A DNA stretch of 64,000 bases from Apricaphanius iberus (lineage: Eukaryota; Chordata; Actinopteri; Cyprinodontiformes; Aphaniidae), in contig JAPXFQ010002671.1 of the NCBI GenBank assembly GCA_028564705.1, positions 1,922,001-1,986,000 of the forward strand, read 5' to 3'. Numbering within the stretch: the stretch's first letter is position 1; the number at the start of each line of letters is the position of its first letter. Below are positions 36,926 to 47,400 of the stretch, piece by piece. The notes beneath the pieces were generated by a model that saw only the letters and a list, made by a program, of their open reading frames with translations, ran no database searches and was not told where the DNA came from. Both the position numbers and the translations under genes were made by a program.

Positions 36926-37184
36926 CTTTGAGAAACACACATTCCTTGACAACCTCTCTCCCAGTAAATGGCTTTTTGTATTTATGACAGTGTGGAGTTC
37001 CCATTTGGTGTTGCTGGCAGGATCCATGTGATCCTGGTAATAAGTCCATGGATTCGAAATTGGTGGCACCCTGTGTGCGAGCATGAGGACGTGCTTGTGA
37101 TAAGAGGGGGGGGGGGCGGACAGTGTGGAGGTCCTGTCACTGTGGCCCCTATAGATCATGTGCCCTGGCTGCTTGGCCACAGGG

Positions 37185-37275
37185 ATATCCCTTTGGGTGA
37201 CTGGTTAGTGCGCATGACTCTCACCTGGGAGTCGTGGGGTTGTATCCCCACCCGGGCCCTTGGGCATATTACCAC
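37185..37275 (+). mobile_element. tRNA-derived SINE head
   Basis: 'GTGACTGGTTAGTGCGCATG' has the shape of a tRNA A-box. 'GACTCTCACCTGGGAGTC' forms an anticodon-like arm and GGTTGTATCCC stands where a B-box (GGTTCGANTCC) belongs, followed by a complementary CACCCGG. It is tRNA-like but lacks a proper acceptor stem and B-box, so it is a SINE head or tRNA pseudogene rather than a tRNA gene. The SINE body probably continues to about 37400, but I cannot define its end. Confidence 0.55.
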
Positions 37276-38340
37276 ATATTCACCCAAAATCCAAACAACT
37301 CAGAGGAAATCTCATGTATTTTTACTGAGCAGTGAGAGTGTGGCTAGGGATCCTGGCGGACTGGTCATATATGGCTTTTCTCTGATTTTAATTCTGATTG
37401 GAGTGGAAATGTTTGTTCAAATCTTGTACGTTTTCTCTCATGATGGCATTTTACATTGCTACTTTTAACATGTGCCACACACAGGTTTTTTGCCACCAGT
37501 GTGAGGAACAAAGATAAATCACGCTCTCTATTCCACATAAAATGCTCAAGTTTCACTGTCCACTTGTTTGTTTAACACCACAATTGAATTTTCTACTTCG
37601 TCTCCGTTTCACTCACATATTTCTCTCCCTTTCTCTGACTTTATTTCTCCCCTTGTGTCTTTCCCTTTCTCCTTATCACCTGCCTGTATCTTTCTTTCTA
37701 TCTGCTTGTCTCCACTATCCACTTTTTGCTTACTCTGTCTCATGCTACTGTTTCACCTTTTTGATCTATCTATCATTATATGCATGCCTTTTGTTAAGTA
37801 ACTTCTCTCACACTCATCCACCTGCGCTTTAATGTTTCCAAGTTATTGGGTTGATGTTATCAAGTGGTATGGCTAAACTTACACACAATTGCTCCGTAGG
37901 TTTCCAGGGATTCTTGAACACTAGCATAAAGACTGCAAAAGCAGCACTGGTAAACCAGTAGGGCTCATGAGGTTTCAAGTGGCTCTGTTTACTACTAGAT
38001 CCAGGTCGGCATTAGACAGCAGTTCAGTCTGGACCCAGATTGAGGTCTGCCTATTGGTGACATCTGGCCTAGATGAAGAAGATCCAATGGTTTTGTAAGT
38101 TTTTAAAAATCGAGATGAGAATTGTGGAACAATTTTCAGATGCAGAAGGTGGCATCATTTGGTTTAGGAAGGAGTCTGGCTTTGTGTTCCAGAAATTACA
38201 TGTTTTTGTGAGAATCTTTTTAATCAAACTGAGAACAAAAGCAAAATATTTTGTAAAAAATCAGACTGATATTGTAAAATAATGTCATTATCTAAAGTAA
38301 AGTGACTCCTGTACTAAAATTAAGTTTAAAGCCTACTAGG
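37276..38340. other. no gene recognised; pyrimidine-rich stretch
   Basis: About 37590-37830 is C/T-rich (CTCTCC/TTTCT words) and produces artificial Ser/Leu/Phe-rich frames. Nothing else is recognisable. Confidence 0.35.
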
Positions 38341-38941
38341 TGAGGAAGAAGTAATCACAAGTGAAGAAACATAAAAAGCCAAAAATGCAGTCAGAGACAA
38401 ATTCCAACTTTTTAGAAATATGTCCAACAGTCTAATGAAATAAAAATTCAGGTGTCTGGCCAAAATGATCATTGATACTATTTGGAAGCAAAAAAGAACA
38501 CTGGCAAGCCTGAGAAAACTATCCCAACTATGAAGTAGCAGTATTATGTTCCATCTGTGCTTTCCTGCATGGTAAACTGGTGCATTTCACAAAATAGAAG
38601 ATAGTTCAAAAAAAGCATTATGTGAAATTACTGAGTCAGCATGTCAAGATATCAACCACAAAGTTAAGCTTGCGAAAAAATGATCCAAACCATATTGTCA
38701 AATCAGTTTCACTGTCTTAAGGGCGACAAAGTCATTAGTATGGAGTGGTCATCAGGAAGCCCTTATCTTATTTTCCCCAAACAATTGTTGACTGATCTTT
38801 TAAGGTTTGTGGTTGCAAGATGGCCTAGAAACCTGACCCTGCAGTTATCTCAGGAGGAATGGGCAAAACCCCAGTAAACTATTGTCTGAAGGTGTACAAA
38901 GAAACACAAAACATATAATCCAGGTCATGTAGTTTTAAGGC
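38341..38941 (+). pseudogene. Sleeping-Beauty-type Tc1 transposase relic
   Basis: On the plus strand, nucleotide order follows the salmonid/zebrafish-type Tc1 transposase. 'GTCTAATGAAATAAAAATTC' corresponds to the S-D-E-T-K-I catalytic region. LVHFTK is near 38578, and NDPNHIVKSVSL near 38680-38716 corresponds to D-N-D-P-K-H-T-S-K. 'AGTGGTCATCAGGAAGCCC' matches the E-W-P-S-Q-S-P stretch, and QEEWAK lies near 38850. Stops and indels are frequent, and the L-N-P-I-E-N-L-W box is largely lost. The relic ends abruptly at about 38941, where a SINE tail begins. It is a different Tc1 lineage from the other copies in this window. Confidence 0.75.
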
Positions 38942-39322
38942 ATTTCCATCCATCCATTTTCTTAACTGCTTAATCCTTAATGGGTTGCGGGGGTGCTGGT
39001 GCCCATCTCCAGCTGTCAACGGGCGAGAGGCGGGGTACACCCTGGACAGGTCGCCAGTTCATCACAGGGCCACATAGAGATAGACAGGACATACAAACAT
39101 GCACGCACACACCCACACCTAAGGACAATTTAGAGTGATCAATTAACCTGACAGTCATGTTTTTAGACTGTGGGAGGAAACCGGAGTACCCGGAGGGAAC
39201 CCACGCATGCACAGGGAGAACATGCAAACTCCATGCAAAAAGAACCTGGGCCGGGATACGAACCCACAACCTTCTTGCTGCAAGGCAACAGTGCTAACCA
39301 CTGCACCACCATGCAGCCTCTT
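38942..39322 (-). mobile_element. tRNA-derived SINE with (ATGG)n tail
   Basis: Minus strand: head at about 39320 (GAGGCTGCATGGTGGTGCAG), A-box-like TGCAGTGGTTAGCACTG (about 39290-39308), B-box GGTTCGTATCC at 39254-39264 (one base off consensus). The body carries 'GCATGTTCTCCCTGTGCATG', 'GACTGTCAGGTTAATTGATC' and 'GCGACCTGTCCAGGGTGTAC', and the tail is AAAATGGATGGATGG at 38946-38960. This is a very abundant fish repeat layout. It is complete from head to tail and sits against the end of the Tc1 relic and next to another repeat; no target duplication is obvious. Confidence 0.85.
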
Positions 39323-39333
39323 TTTATGTGTCC

Positions 39334-39880
39334 TACTTTCTCAAGGAGATCATTACAGCTTTGCTATAATACTCCACTTGATATATATGTATGAAACATC
39401 TTTATTAGTGATTAATGTGAGTTTAATTTCTTGAAAATATGGACACAAAATTGAGATAAGAAGGAAGAAAAGAAGAAGAGAAACAGGACCAGTAGAAGTG
39501 TGAACTGACGATACAAGATAGGGAGGTCAACAAAGAACACAAGAAAACATCCCAGTCCGCCACCTCTGTTGGATGGCAGAGACCGAGCCGGGCCTCATCC
39601 AGGCCCCCAGCCCCAGGCATCGAGAACCCCCATTGACCAGCGGGCAGGGGTATCCGTCACCGACAGGGAGTGACGGATGTGAAAAAGATGCACCAGGCCA
39701 GAGGGTAGGCAAACACCCAACCTGACAAGTAGACATAGACATACAGAGACAATCATACGTACCCTTCCTTTTACGCGCACATATTCTCACCAACACAGGA
39801 CACTCGAAAAAGGACGCTGTACACTCATGTCATACACCCCATACATACTCTATACTCCCCAGGCACAGATGCCCCAATAG
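39334..39880 (-). repeat. short copy of the 27.7-31.5 kb composite repeat
   Basis: On the minus strand, 39880-39575 matches 27665-27990 and 39570-39334 matches 31265-31540, directly joined. The roughly 3.3 kb that separates these parts in the first copy (second 235-bp block, LINE ORF2, solo LTR) is absent. It could be an internally deleted non-autonomous form or the original element before the LINE entered. The AATAAAG near the 3' side is kept. Confidence 0.75.
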
Positions 39881-41518
39881 AGCCCCTTTGTATGAAATAT
39901 TGATAAAATGTATCTAAACATCAAAATTTTATTCCAAGGCATGAAGTTTAGAAGTAGATTTTAGGACACAGTTTTACTCCTGGAGGGAACTTTTTCCTTT
40001 CTGTTTGCAGTGATCCCTCTCAACAATATTCATTTGCCTGAGGGGCTGTTTCTTGTTTACTTCTAATCTCTCCATCTTTTTTTCTCTCCAAAATGACTCC
40101 CTGTATTATTGCACATTATTCTCAGTCTGCTGCTCCCTATGGCCCTGTCCCACCCCTGTCACAACTACTCTGGGTAGCCGAGCAGACAGGAATCTGCTCA
40201 TTCACACAACCAACTTCTATTTCCTTTGAGAAGAAATATCATACAAGGTCAGTTGAGGTAGGATCCCCCCAGAATTCCTCCTCTTCCACACATTACTTCA
40301 TGCTCTGTACTCCTATGCTTCTAAAGCAGACCAACTCAACAATGTTCGTGAAGAGACCTGAGGACGGTTACAGAGTCCATTAGAGCCTCTTACATAATTT
40401 GGTTATGTCACCATTTAATTATATTTACATGGTACTTTGCAAATAGATGGCGGAGAAATTGGCAGACAGTTCGCTTCCGTCGATCTTGGTAAAGAACAAA
40501 GTCGGGAAGCTGCCACTTAAAGTAGGACTTGGTGGCGGCTGGTCCTGAATGAATCATACACATGTAAATTCAGCAAAATGAGGGGTAGCAGTTGCACGCC
40601 TGCCGCCATATGCTGCACATTTATAATACCTCTAATAGTGTCTCAGAGCATGTCCTTGGAGACGTATTAAATTCTTGTGAATTATTAATGCCATTGCTAA
40701 TAAATATTTTCGCTTTATTTTAAAAAGGTGTACAAGCTTGAGTAAGAGACGATGGCGTTGAAGAGTAAAACTGTGAATGAGGTTTATCAGCCAGAAAGTC
40801 ACTGAGTTAAGTGGATCATGTTTAATGGAGCTTTAAGGCCCTGGCACTGTAATTTGCTGAGCTGCAAGGCATACTTAGCTTCTTTACATGGAGAGGGGTT
40901 TACATAATGAGAACTATTTAGTCCATGAAAATTGTATGATACCCTCTGGGGGTTCCAATGAGCTTCTGAGAAAGCAACCCAGAAGTTTTCTAATCACTTG
41001 TCTGGGTTTGATTTAAGACTAAAAATGTTAAATCCTGAAACAAACGTCTAATTTCAGATTCATTTCACATGTCCATCTCCATAAATTTGTATATTATTGA
41101 AAAGTTAACTTACATCATATGGATAAATTACACAGAGAATGCTATAACTATAACTGATGCCTTGTACACATAGCTGGGTATCTTACAAAACAAATATATT
41201 TTTCTACGTTTTGGCCTGTCATCCACCCAAACACAGATTTTTCAGCAATAAAAACGTATCTTTTTAAAAACCAAAGTGAAGATCTGCGTTTTCTCTGTTT
41301 TCGTTGTCTGCATCATGACGTAATTATACATACGTAATTCACCATAATTTAAAAATAAATTCTTTAAAATTCTACAATGTGAATTTCTGGATTTTTTTTT
41401 CAAATTCTGTCTCTCACAGTTGAAGTGTACCTATGATGAAAATAACTGACTATCATTATTTTAAGTGGGAGAACTTGCACAAACGGTGGCTGACTAAATA
41501 CTTTTTTGCCCCTCTGTA
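39881..41518. other. no gene recognised
   Basis: AT-rich, with short unremarkable frames. A T tract at 41393-41400 precedes the microsatellite that flanks the Tc1 element. Confidence 0.35.
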
Positions 41519-41519
41519 T

Positions 41520-41552
<33 letters not shown>
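41519..41552. repeat. (AC)n(AT)n microsatellite, left flank of Tc1
   Basis: About ten AC units followed by TATATATATATATA. It ends in the TA that abuts the transposon's CACTACCG end. Confidence 0.95.
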
Positions 41553-43167
41553 CACTACCGTTCAAAAGTTTGGGGTCACCCAAACAATTTTGTGTTTTCC
41601 ATTAAAAGTCACACTTATTCACCGCCATACGTTGTGAAATGAATGAAAAATAGAGTCAAGACATTGACAAGGTTAGAAATAATGATTTTTATTTGAAATA
41701 AGATTGTTTTTACATCAAACTTTGCTTTCATCAAAGAATCCTCCATTTGCAGCAATTACAGCATTGCAGATCTTTGGCATTCTAGCTGTTAATTTGTTGA
41801 GGTAATCTGGAGAAATTGCACCCCACGCTTCTAGAAGCAGCTCCCACAATTTGGATTGGTTGGATGGGCACTTCTTGCGTACCATACGGTCAAGCTGCTC
41901 CCACAACAGCTCAACGGGGTTCAAATCTGGTGACTGCGCTGGCCACTCCATTACCGATAGAATACCAGCTGCCTGCTTCTTCTCTAAATAGTTCTTGCAC
42001 AATTTCGAGGTGTTTTTTGGGTCATTGTCCTGTTGTAGGATGAAATTGGCTCCAATCAAGCGCTGTCCACTGGGTATGGCATGGCGTTGCAAAATGGAGT
42101 GATAGCCTTCCTTATTCAGAATCCCTTTTACCCTGTACAAATCTCCCACCTTACCAGCACCAAAGCAACCCCAGACCATCACATTACCTCCACCATGCTT
42201 AACAGATGGCGTCAGGCATTCTTCCAGCATCTTTTCAGTTGTTCTGCGTCTCACAAACGTTCTTCTTTGTGATCCAAACACCTCAAACTTGGATTCATCC
42301 GTCCACAGCACTTTTTTCCAGTCTTCCTCTGTCCAATGTCTGTGTTCTTTTGCCCATCTTAATCTTTTTCTTTTATTGGCCAGTCTCAGATATGGCTTTT
42401 TCTTTGCCACTCTGCCCTGAAGCCCAGAATCCCGCAGCTGCCTCTTCACTGTAGATGTTGACACTGGTGTTTTGCGGGTACTATTTAATGAAGATGCCAG
42501 TTGGGGACCTGTGAGGCGTCTGTTTCTCAAACTAGAGACTCTAATGTACTTATCTTCTTGCTCAGTTGTGCAACGCGGCCTCCCACTTCTTTTTCTACTC
42601 TGGTTAGAGCCTGTTTGTGCTGTCCTCTGAAGGGAGTAGTACACACCGTTGTAGGAAATCTTCAATTTCTTAGCAATTTCTCGCATGGAATAGCCTTCAT
42701 TTCTAAGAACAAGAATAGACTGTCGAGTTTCAGATGAAAGTTCTCTTTTTCTGGCCATTTTGAGCGTTTAATTGACCCCACAAATGTGATGCTCCAGAAA
42801 CTCAATCTGCTCAAAGGAAGGTCAGTTTTGTAGCTTCTGTACCGAGCTAAACTGTTTTCAGATGTGTGAACATGATTGCACAAGGGTTTTCTAATCATCA
42901 ATTAGCCTTCTGAGCCAATGAGCAAACACATTGTACCATTAGAACACTGGAGTGATAGTTGCTGGAAATGGGCCTCTATACACCTATGTAGATATTGCAC
43001 CAAAAACCAGACATTTGCAGCTAGAATAGTCATTTACCACATTAGCAATGTATAGCGTGTGTTTCTTTAAAGTTAAGACTAGTTTAAAGTTATCTTCATT
43101 GAAAAGTACAGTGCTTTTCCTTCAAAAATAAGGACATTTCAATGTGACCCCAAACTTTTGAACGGCA

Positions 43168-43170
<3 letters not shown>
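41553..43170 (-). mobile_element. complete Tc1-type transposon (DD38E, Intruder-like)
   Basis: The left end CACTACCGTTCAAAAGTT (41553 on) and the complement of the right end CACTGCCGTTCAAAAGTT (to 43170) agree at 26 of 27 positions, through GGGGTCAC. TA lies directly outside the left end. On the right, TGTATATA follows, so the TA duplication is shifted by two bases, probably through the surrounding AT/GT microsatellite. One intact transposase gene (41715-42758) fills the middle. A roughly 410-bp upstream region (42759-43170) and a 160-bp downstream region complete the element of 1,618 bp. Intact coding plus near-identical ends point to a young insertion. Most fish genomes hold many non-autonomous relatives with these ends. 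Confidence 0.95.
41715..42758 (-). CDS. Tc1/mariner transposase, intact, DD38E
   Basis: A 347-residue protein, full length for the family (about 340). Residues 1-110 form the paired-type DNA-binding region: a first helix-turn-helix (ETRQSILVLRNEGYSMREI), the GRPR linker (SGRPRCTT at 58-65) and a second helix-turn-helix. The RNase-H-like DDE core follows, with D154 in WTDESKF, the GGGNVMVWGCFG glycine box at 189-200, D244 in LQQDNDPKNT and E283 in SPDLNPVELLW. Between D244 and E283 lie 38 residues, not the 34 of typical Tc1; this spacing is that of the DD38E group described as Intruder. All three catalytic acids are present, with no stop or frameshift. The protein would bind the 27-bp ends in the nucleus and cut and paste the element into TA sites. 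The first Met, followed by ARKRELSSE, is the natural family start. Confidence 0.96.
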   Translation of the reverse strand: MARKRELSSETRQSILVLRNEGYSMREIAKKLKISYNGVYYSLQRTAQTGSNQSRKRSGRPRCTTEQEDKYIRVSSLRNRRLTGPQLASSLNSTRKTPVSTSTVKRQLRDSGLQGRVAKKKPYLRLANKRKRLRWAKEHRHWTEEDWKKVLWTDESKFEVFGSQRRTFVRRRTTEKMLEECLTPSVKHGGGNVMVWGCFGAGKVGDLYRVKGILNKEGYHSILQRHAIPSGQRLIGANFILQQDNDPKNTSKLCKNYLEKKQAAGILSVMEWPAQSPDLNPVELLWEQLDRMVRKKCPSNQSKLWELLLEAWGAISPDYLNKLTARMPKICNAVIAANGGFFDESKV

Positions 43171-43200
<30 letters not shown>

Positions 43201-43201
43201 A
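43171..43201. repeat. TG(TA)n microsatellite, right flank of Tc1
   Basis: TGTATATATATATATATATA directly beyond the right terminal repeat. With the left flank it shows the element landed in an AC/TA microsatellite. Confidence 0.95.
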
Positions 43202-45323
43202 TGTCATAGAAAAAATAAACAAAAGATAGCATCGTGGCAGCAAAAAAAGAAAATCCCCTGGTTTATTGCATACTCACTGTCCAATTACTCCCAACCTCGA
43301 GGTTAAGTGGCTTTACAAGCAAAATTAAATTTCTCTGGAGATGCTTGGGTACTGGAACAACCGTAGGTGAGTAACAAACATCCAAGTGAAAACTTTAGAA
43401 GACCTGCAGAAAGCCTAGAGAACTACTGAACAAAACAGGTGGAAAAGCTTACAAGAAAGCCTCCCGTGTTCTGAATAAAGTACACAGCAGTCAAGAAAGG
43501 CTCAAATGTACTTACAGTAAATCCACTGCATAGTAGCAATTAGAGATGTACAGTTCTAATTAGGATACAAGGCAAGAGTTGTGTTTGTGTCAAAGTAGCT
43601 CATTTAATTGGGGATAAATTAACAGTGGTGACAGAGATTACCACTGGTTCAGCAATGTTTAAACATTATCAGGGACACTGCGAAGACAGCAGGGGGAAGA
43701 CATGTTAAATGAACCTCGATGGATGACTGATGTTGAAGATGAGAAACATTCTTGCATGGTCTCATTTAACCCCACCGACCAATCGGTCTTTATTATAGTC
43801 TCTGCCACTTCCAGGCCTTTATTAGCTATACATTTAACATTCTGATTAGCTCTGAAGGTCTTTTTATTCAGAAGAAATGATGATATTAGAGACACTAGAT
43901 AATACTGCCATGACCGGTTGCAAAAATCCTTTAGAATGAGTTTATTCGTTAATATCCAGTTATGGTTTCAGGTGGATAGGGAGAGTAGAAACAAATCACC
44001 AGAATAGTTCTCTCTTTTTTTCTCCATTTACATAACTAGATAACTAAATAGGTTTAATATTTATAGACAAGAATGTCTGTAATGTTTTTTTTTTCTTTTT
44101 TTCTGGGGTTTACTTTGAGGGTCACCACAATGTCCCCATAAAGCCCTGTTCTTTGCATCCTCCATCCTCACACCAAATAACTTAATGTTAAAAATGCTGA
44201 CTCAATACTCAATTGGTGGATGTTTAATAATTTAGGCCCAGCAACATGAATTAGGAATCTTGCCAGCATGGATCTGAACAGAAACTTATATCAAACACTA
44301 TTACAGTCAAATGTTGGGCCACGTGTCTGACAACAAATTTTGTCCCAGCTGAAAAAAATAAAAAATACAAAAAAAACGAATTTTTCTATTTTTTTGTCTT
44401 GTATTCTCAATAACATTTAGAATTGTCTTATGCAGGGTGACTCTTCAAAAACCTTGGCTCAAATGATTTGAAGCCTTTGAAGAACTATACAAAAGAGCAA
44501 GCTTTTAACAGGCTTTCAAAAAAAATCAAAAACAGGACAGACTTTAGTCACGCTGAAAAACAACACTAAATTAATTTTAACCTTGGTAGCTTCGGTTCAT
44601 GATGAAATAAAACAACTGGCAACAGAAAGTTCAGTGTTACTCTGACTTTTCCTCTTCCCTCACAAGCTGCTCTGAAGATCTAAATATAATTTATGGCTGG
44701 ACAGAGAGGACATGTTAACTGATGCTAACAGAGGTTGACAACAACAAAGTCATTACTGAAAAAGATGAGCTGTTTTTATCCCATCTCTGTAAAGATTTCT
44801 CGGTGCGTGAGGATCCTCTTAAAGCTTCTCTGAGGGCTCTGTTACATCTACATGTTCCTGAAAGCAGACGTCGCAGTGCAAGAACACCAACCGGTATACT
44901 TTAAAAGCCTACGGCGCTGACACAGCACCTGTCTCATGGGTTTTATACTACAGCAAACTCCCTCATCAGCCCAGTGCTTCTCTAACAGCTTAGCTGCCTC
45001 TTGTTTCAGATCACGCGCCCCATCACCCCAACCCCTTCCCACGAGGTGCATGTAAACAAGCCTTCAGCATTATACCACCAAAGGCGCACTTTGTGACAGA
45101 GGAAGACAGTTGCCAGCCTCCGCCGGGGACAAAGTGAGAACACACAGACCCAACAGGTACAACACCATCTAAGCAACCTTTTGTACATCATTGATGAGAG
45201 GTTCGTCACATGAACTGAATCTATATATAAGCAACATAGTTGTGCCTCTCGTGGTTTGACGATGCAGCAGAAAAGAAATAATTATTTTATTCAATTTACT
45301 CTGCCATTTCAGAGTCAGTCTCT

Positions 45324-45372
<49 letters not shown>

Positions 45373-46300
45373 TGTATGAAAGTACATCTATTTCTACAGA
45401 ATAAATAGAAAAACTATAGATAAATAAATAGAAAAAAAACATTTTAGTTATCAAATCTGCCTCGAAAACAGACTCGTAGCCAAAGTTTAAACTTTCAAGC
45501 TTTCAAGGTTTAAGTTTTTGTAAGCAGATGATGGAGGATCTCCTGCCAACCAAGAATTTTTTGTCTCATTTTGTGTAATCTCACTTGCATAGAAACTCAG
45601 GCCAGCCTATTCAATCTACGCTGGCTGAGCTAAATTAACTCCCTGTTCATTTTTTTTGTATTTTTATAAAGTGCGAGATGCTCTGAAAGCTTTGAGCAGC
45701 TTTTCCACAAGTGAATCAACAAAAGCTTTTCAGGCTTCTTATGAAGGTTCTTTCTTTGAAGACAAATCTTTATGATTTTCTTTGAGTTAATTTGCTGACA
45801 CAGTCACAGTAGGCAATGTTTTTATATGACAAATTTAGGCATTACGCATGCATCACCATCATTAAATACAATACTACAAATAGTTTGAAATTTATAAGTT
45901 GTAGTTGACCATTTGATGGTAAAAAGTCATATGAATGGGTAAAGGGAGAATCTGCAGAAAGTGAATTCACAGCATAAGGTTTGCTACTTCCAGATTATCA
46001 TACAGAAGTATAATCTGATTTTCTTGGCTAGACAAACAAAAGATTTGATCATTTCATTGTCTCCAAATTTATACTACAGCTTCTACTAAAGCTAAACCTG
46101 ATCAAGCCTTTGTCTGTGGATAATGTTTAATCCACTAAGCTATTCTGATATAAATCCCCTATAATGAACCGTCGAAAAACTGAGTCTGCTTAGAAATTAC
46201 AATGTGAGTGGTACATCTTGCTTAGTTTGAACGTTATGGATTAAGCAGCTGCACCATATCTGGTTTGCTTTTTTTTTTAATTATTCATTTACAAAGCTGT
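43202..46300. other. no gene recognised
   Basis: Short frames without familiar motifs. About 44700-45160 is more GC-balanced and non-repetitive. A poly-T tract lies near 44085-44102. The (TA)n at 45327-45369 is listed separately. Confidence 0.35.
45327..45369. repeat. (TA)n microsatellite
   Basis: About 21 uninterrupted AT/TA units. Confidence 0.97.
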
Positions 46301-46804
46301 CTAATGGCCCTTTTTAAGTAGCACCTAGCGGCATGACTGAACCTAGCTTGGCTCAGCTCTACCTAGTTTGAGTGGCTTTCCATTACAATTGAGTCAAAGT
46401 AGGAGGGGTCTTCCTATAGTGGGGTGTTCCCAGAGTCTGAAAAGTTGAGCAACAAGCTCTGTATGTGACGCAAGCAACAATGGAAGACTTTTAAGCTATG
46501 TTAAACATTTTACTCAGTCCAGGCTTATCCATAACAATTCTGAATACCCTCAGTCAGTGTTGTGAGTTTTTACAAAAACCAGGTAGGATTGTTGTAAGAG
46601 CGTTGCTCTATGACTCAACCAGTGACCAACAGTTTTCAAATGACTCATTTTCGCCCCGACTACACACACATTGAACCCCACCGAAGCATGGTTCCAAAAA
46701 ACAGGGGCTGCTATCACGGAAGTGTTACTAGTGAAAGACCCTTATAACCACATAGAGCCAGGTCAAGCCATAGTGAGTATGTGGTAGTGAATAAGGGCCT
46801 AGTC
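46301..46804. mobile_element. probable MITE with imperfect inverted ends
   Basis: CTAATGGCCCTTTTTAAGTA at the left and, on the complement, CTAGGCCCTTATTCACTACC at the right share a degenerate terminal repeat. Inside the left end is 'CTTGGCTCAGCTCTACCTAG' followed by 'GGCTTTCCATTACAA', a layout typical of abundant fish non-autonomous elements. A CTA triplet is found at both edges. No coding sequence is present. The boundaries are approximate. Confidence 0.5.
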
Positions 46805-47139
46805 CACATTTGGAGATTAATGAAAACTAAAAGAAGCACCACTCCTGAATATGTTCCTAAAACTCTACCAAAGATTATGTATGGTGAAATTATTTCAAAA
46901 CATTGCAAAAATATTTTAGAAAGTACTTGTGTTTTTTTTCTGTTTGAAGTGACTTGATTTGAAATCTATTTCACTCTGGCTTTATACCTCTGATTTTTCT
47001 ACGTTACCGTTAAAATATGTTAAACACTGCGCAAAAAGTAAGGCTAACTTACCCCCTAAAAGCTCATCTTAACCCCCTTTAATTGATATGACTTGAGGGA
47101 GGCACTTTTTGTAGCTACCCACCAATCACTCTGAAAATG

Positions 47140-47400
47140 TTTCTCCCATTCCACACTTTTTAAGTCATGTTTGAGAGATTTCTATTATGTACAACCAAAT
47201 TCAAATCCCTCCAAAATACCTCAACAACATCAAGATCTGGACTGAGTTTTTAATCTCAAACACTCCTTGATGGTTTACTAGCATATTTTGGGTCATTGTA
47301 ATGTTGCAAGATCTAGTTCTGCTTCAGCTTTAACTTTTCTTTTACAGATAGTTTTACCCTCTGACACGTGGTACAGTTCATGGTGGCGATTGTGGTGATG
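47140..47400 (-). pseudogene. Tc1-like transposase relic (catalytic core)
   Basis: Minus strand: MNCTTCQ near 47378, VKEKLKLKQN near 47330, HYNDPKYASKPS near 47310-47275 (Q-D-N-D-P-K-H-T-S-K in intact genes, with the catalytic Asp changed to Tyr), and LSPDLDVVEVFWRDLNLV near 47245-47190. The last block aligns with S-P-D-L-N-P-I-E-x-x-W-x-x-L and keeps the third acidic residue. Frames shift between blocks and stops intervene. The N-terminal half is not recognisable. Confidence 0.65.

Noticed and set aside
37185..37275. tRNA-Glu gene
   Set aside because: Resembles tRNA in A-box and anticodon-like arm, but lacks an acceptor stem and has a damaged B-box; fits a SINE head.
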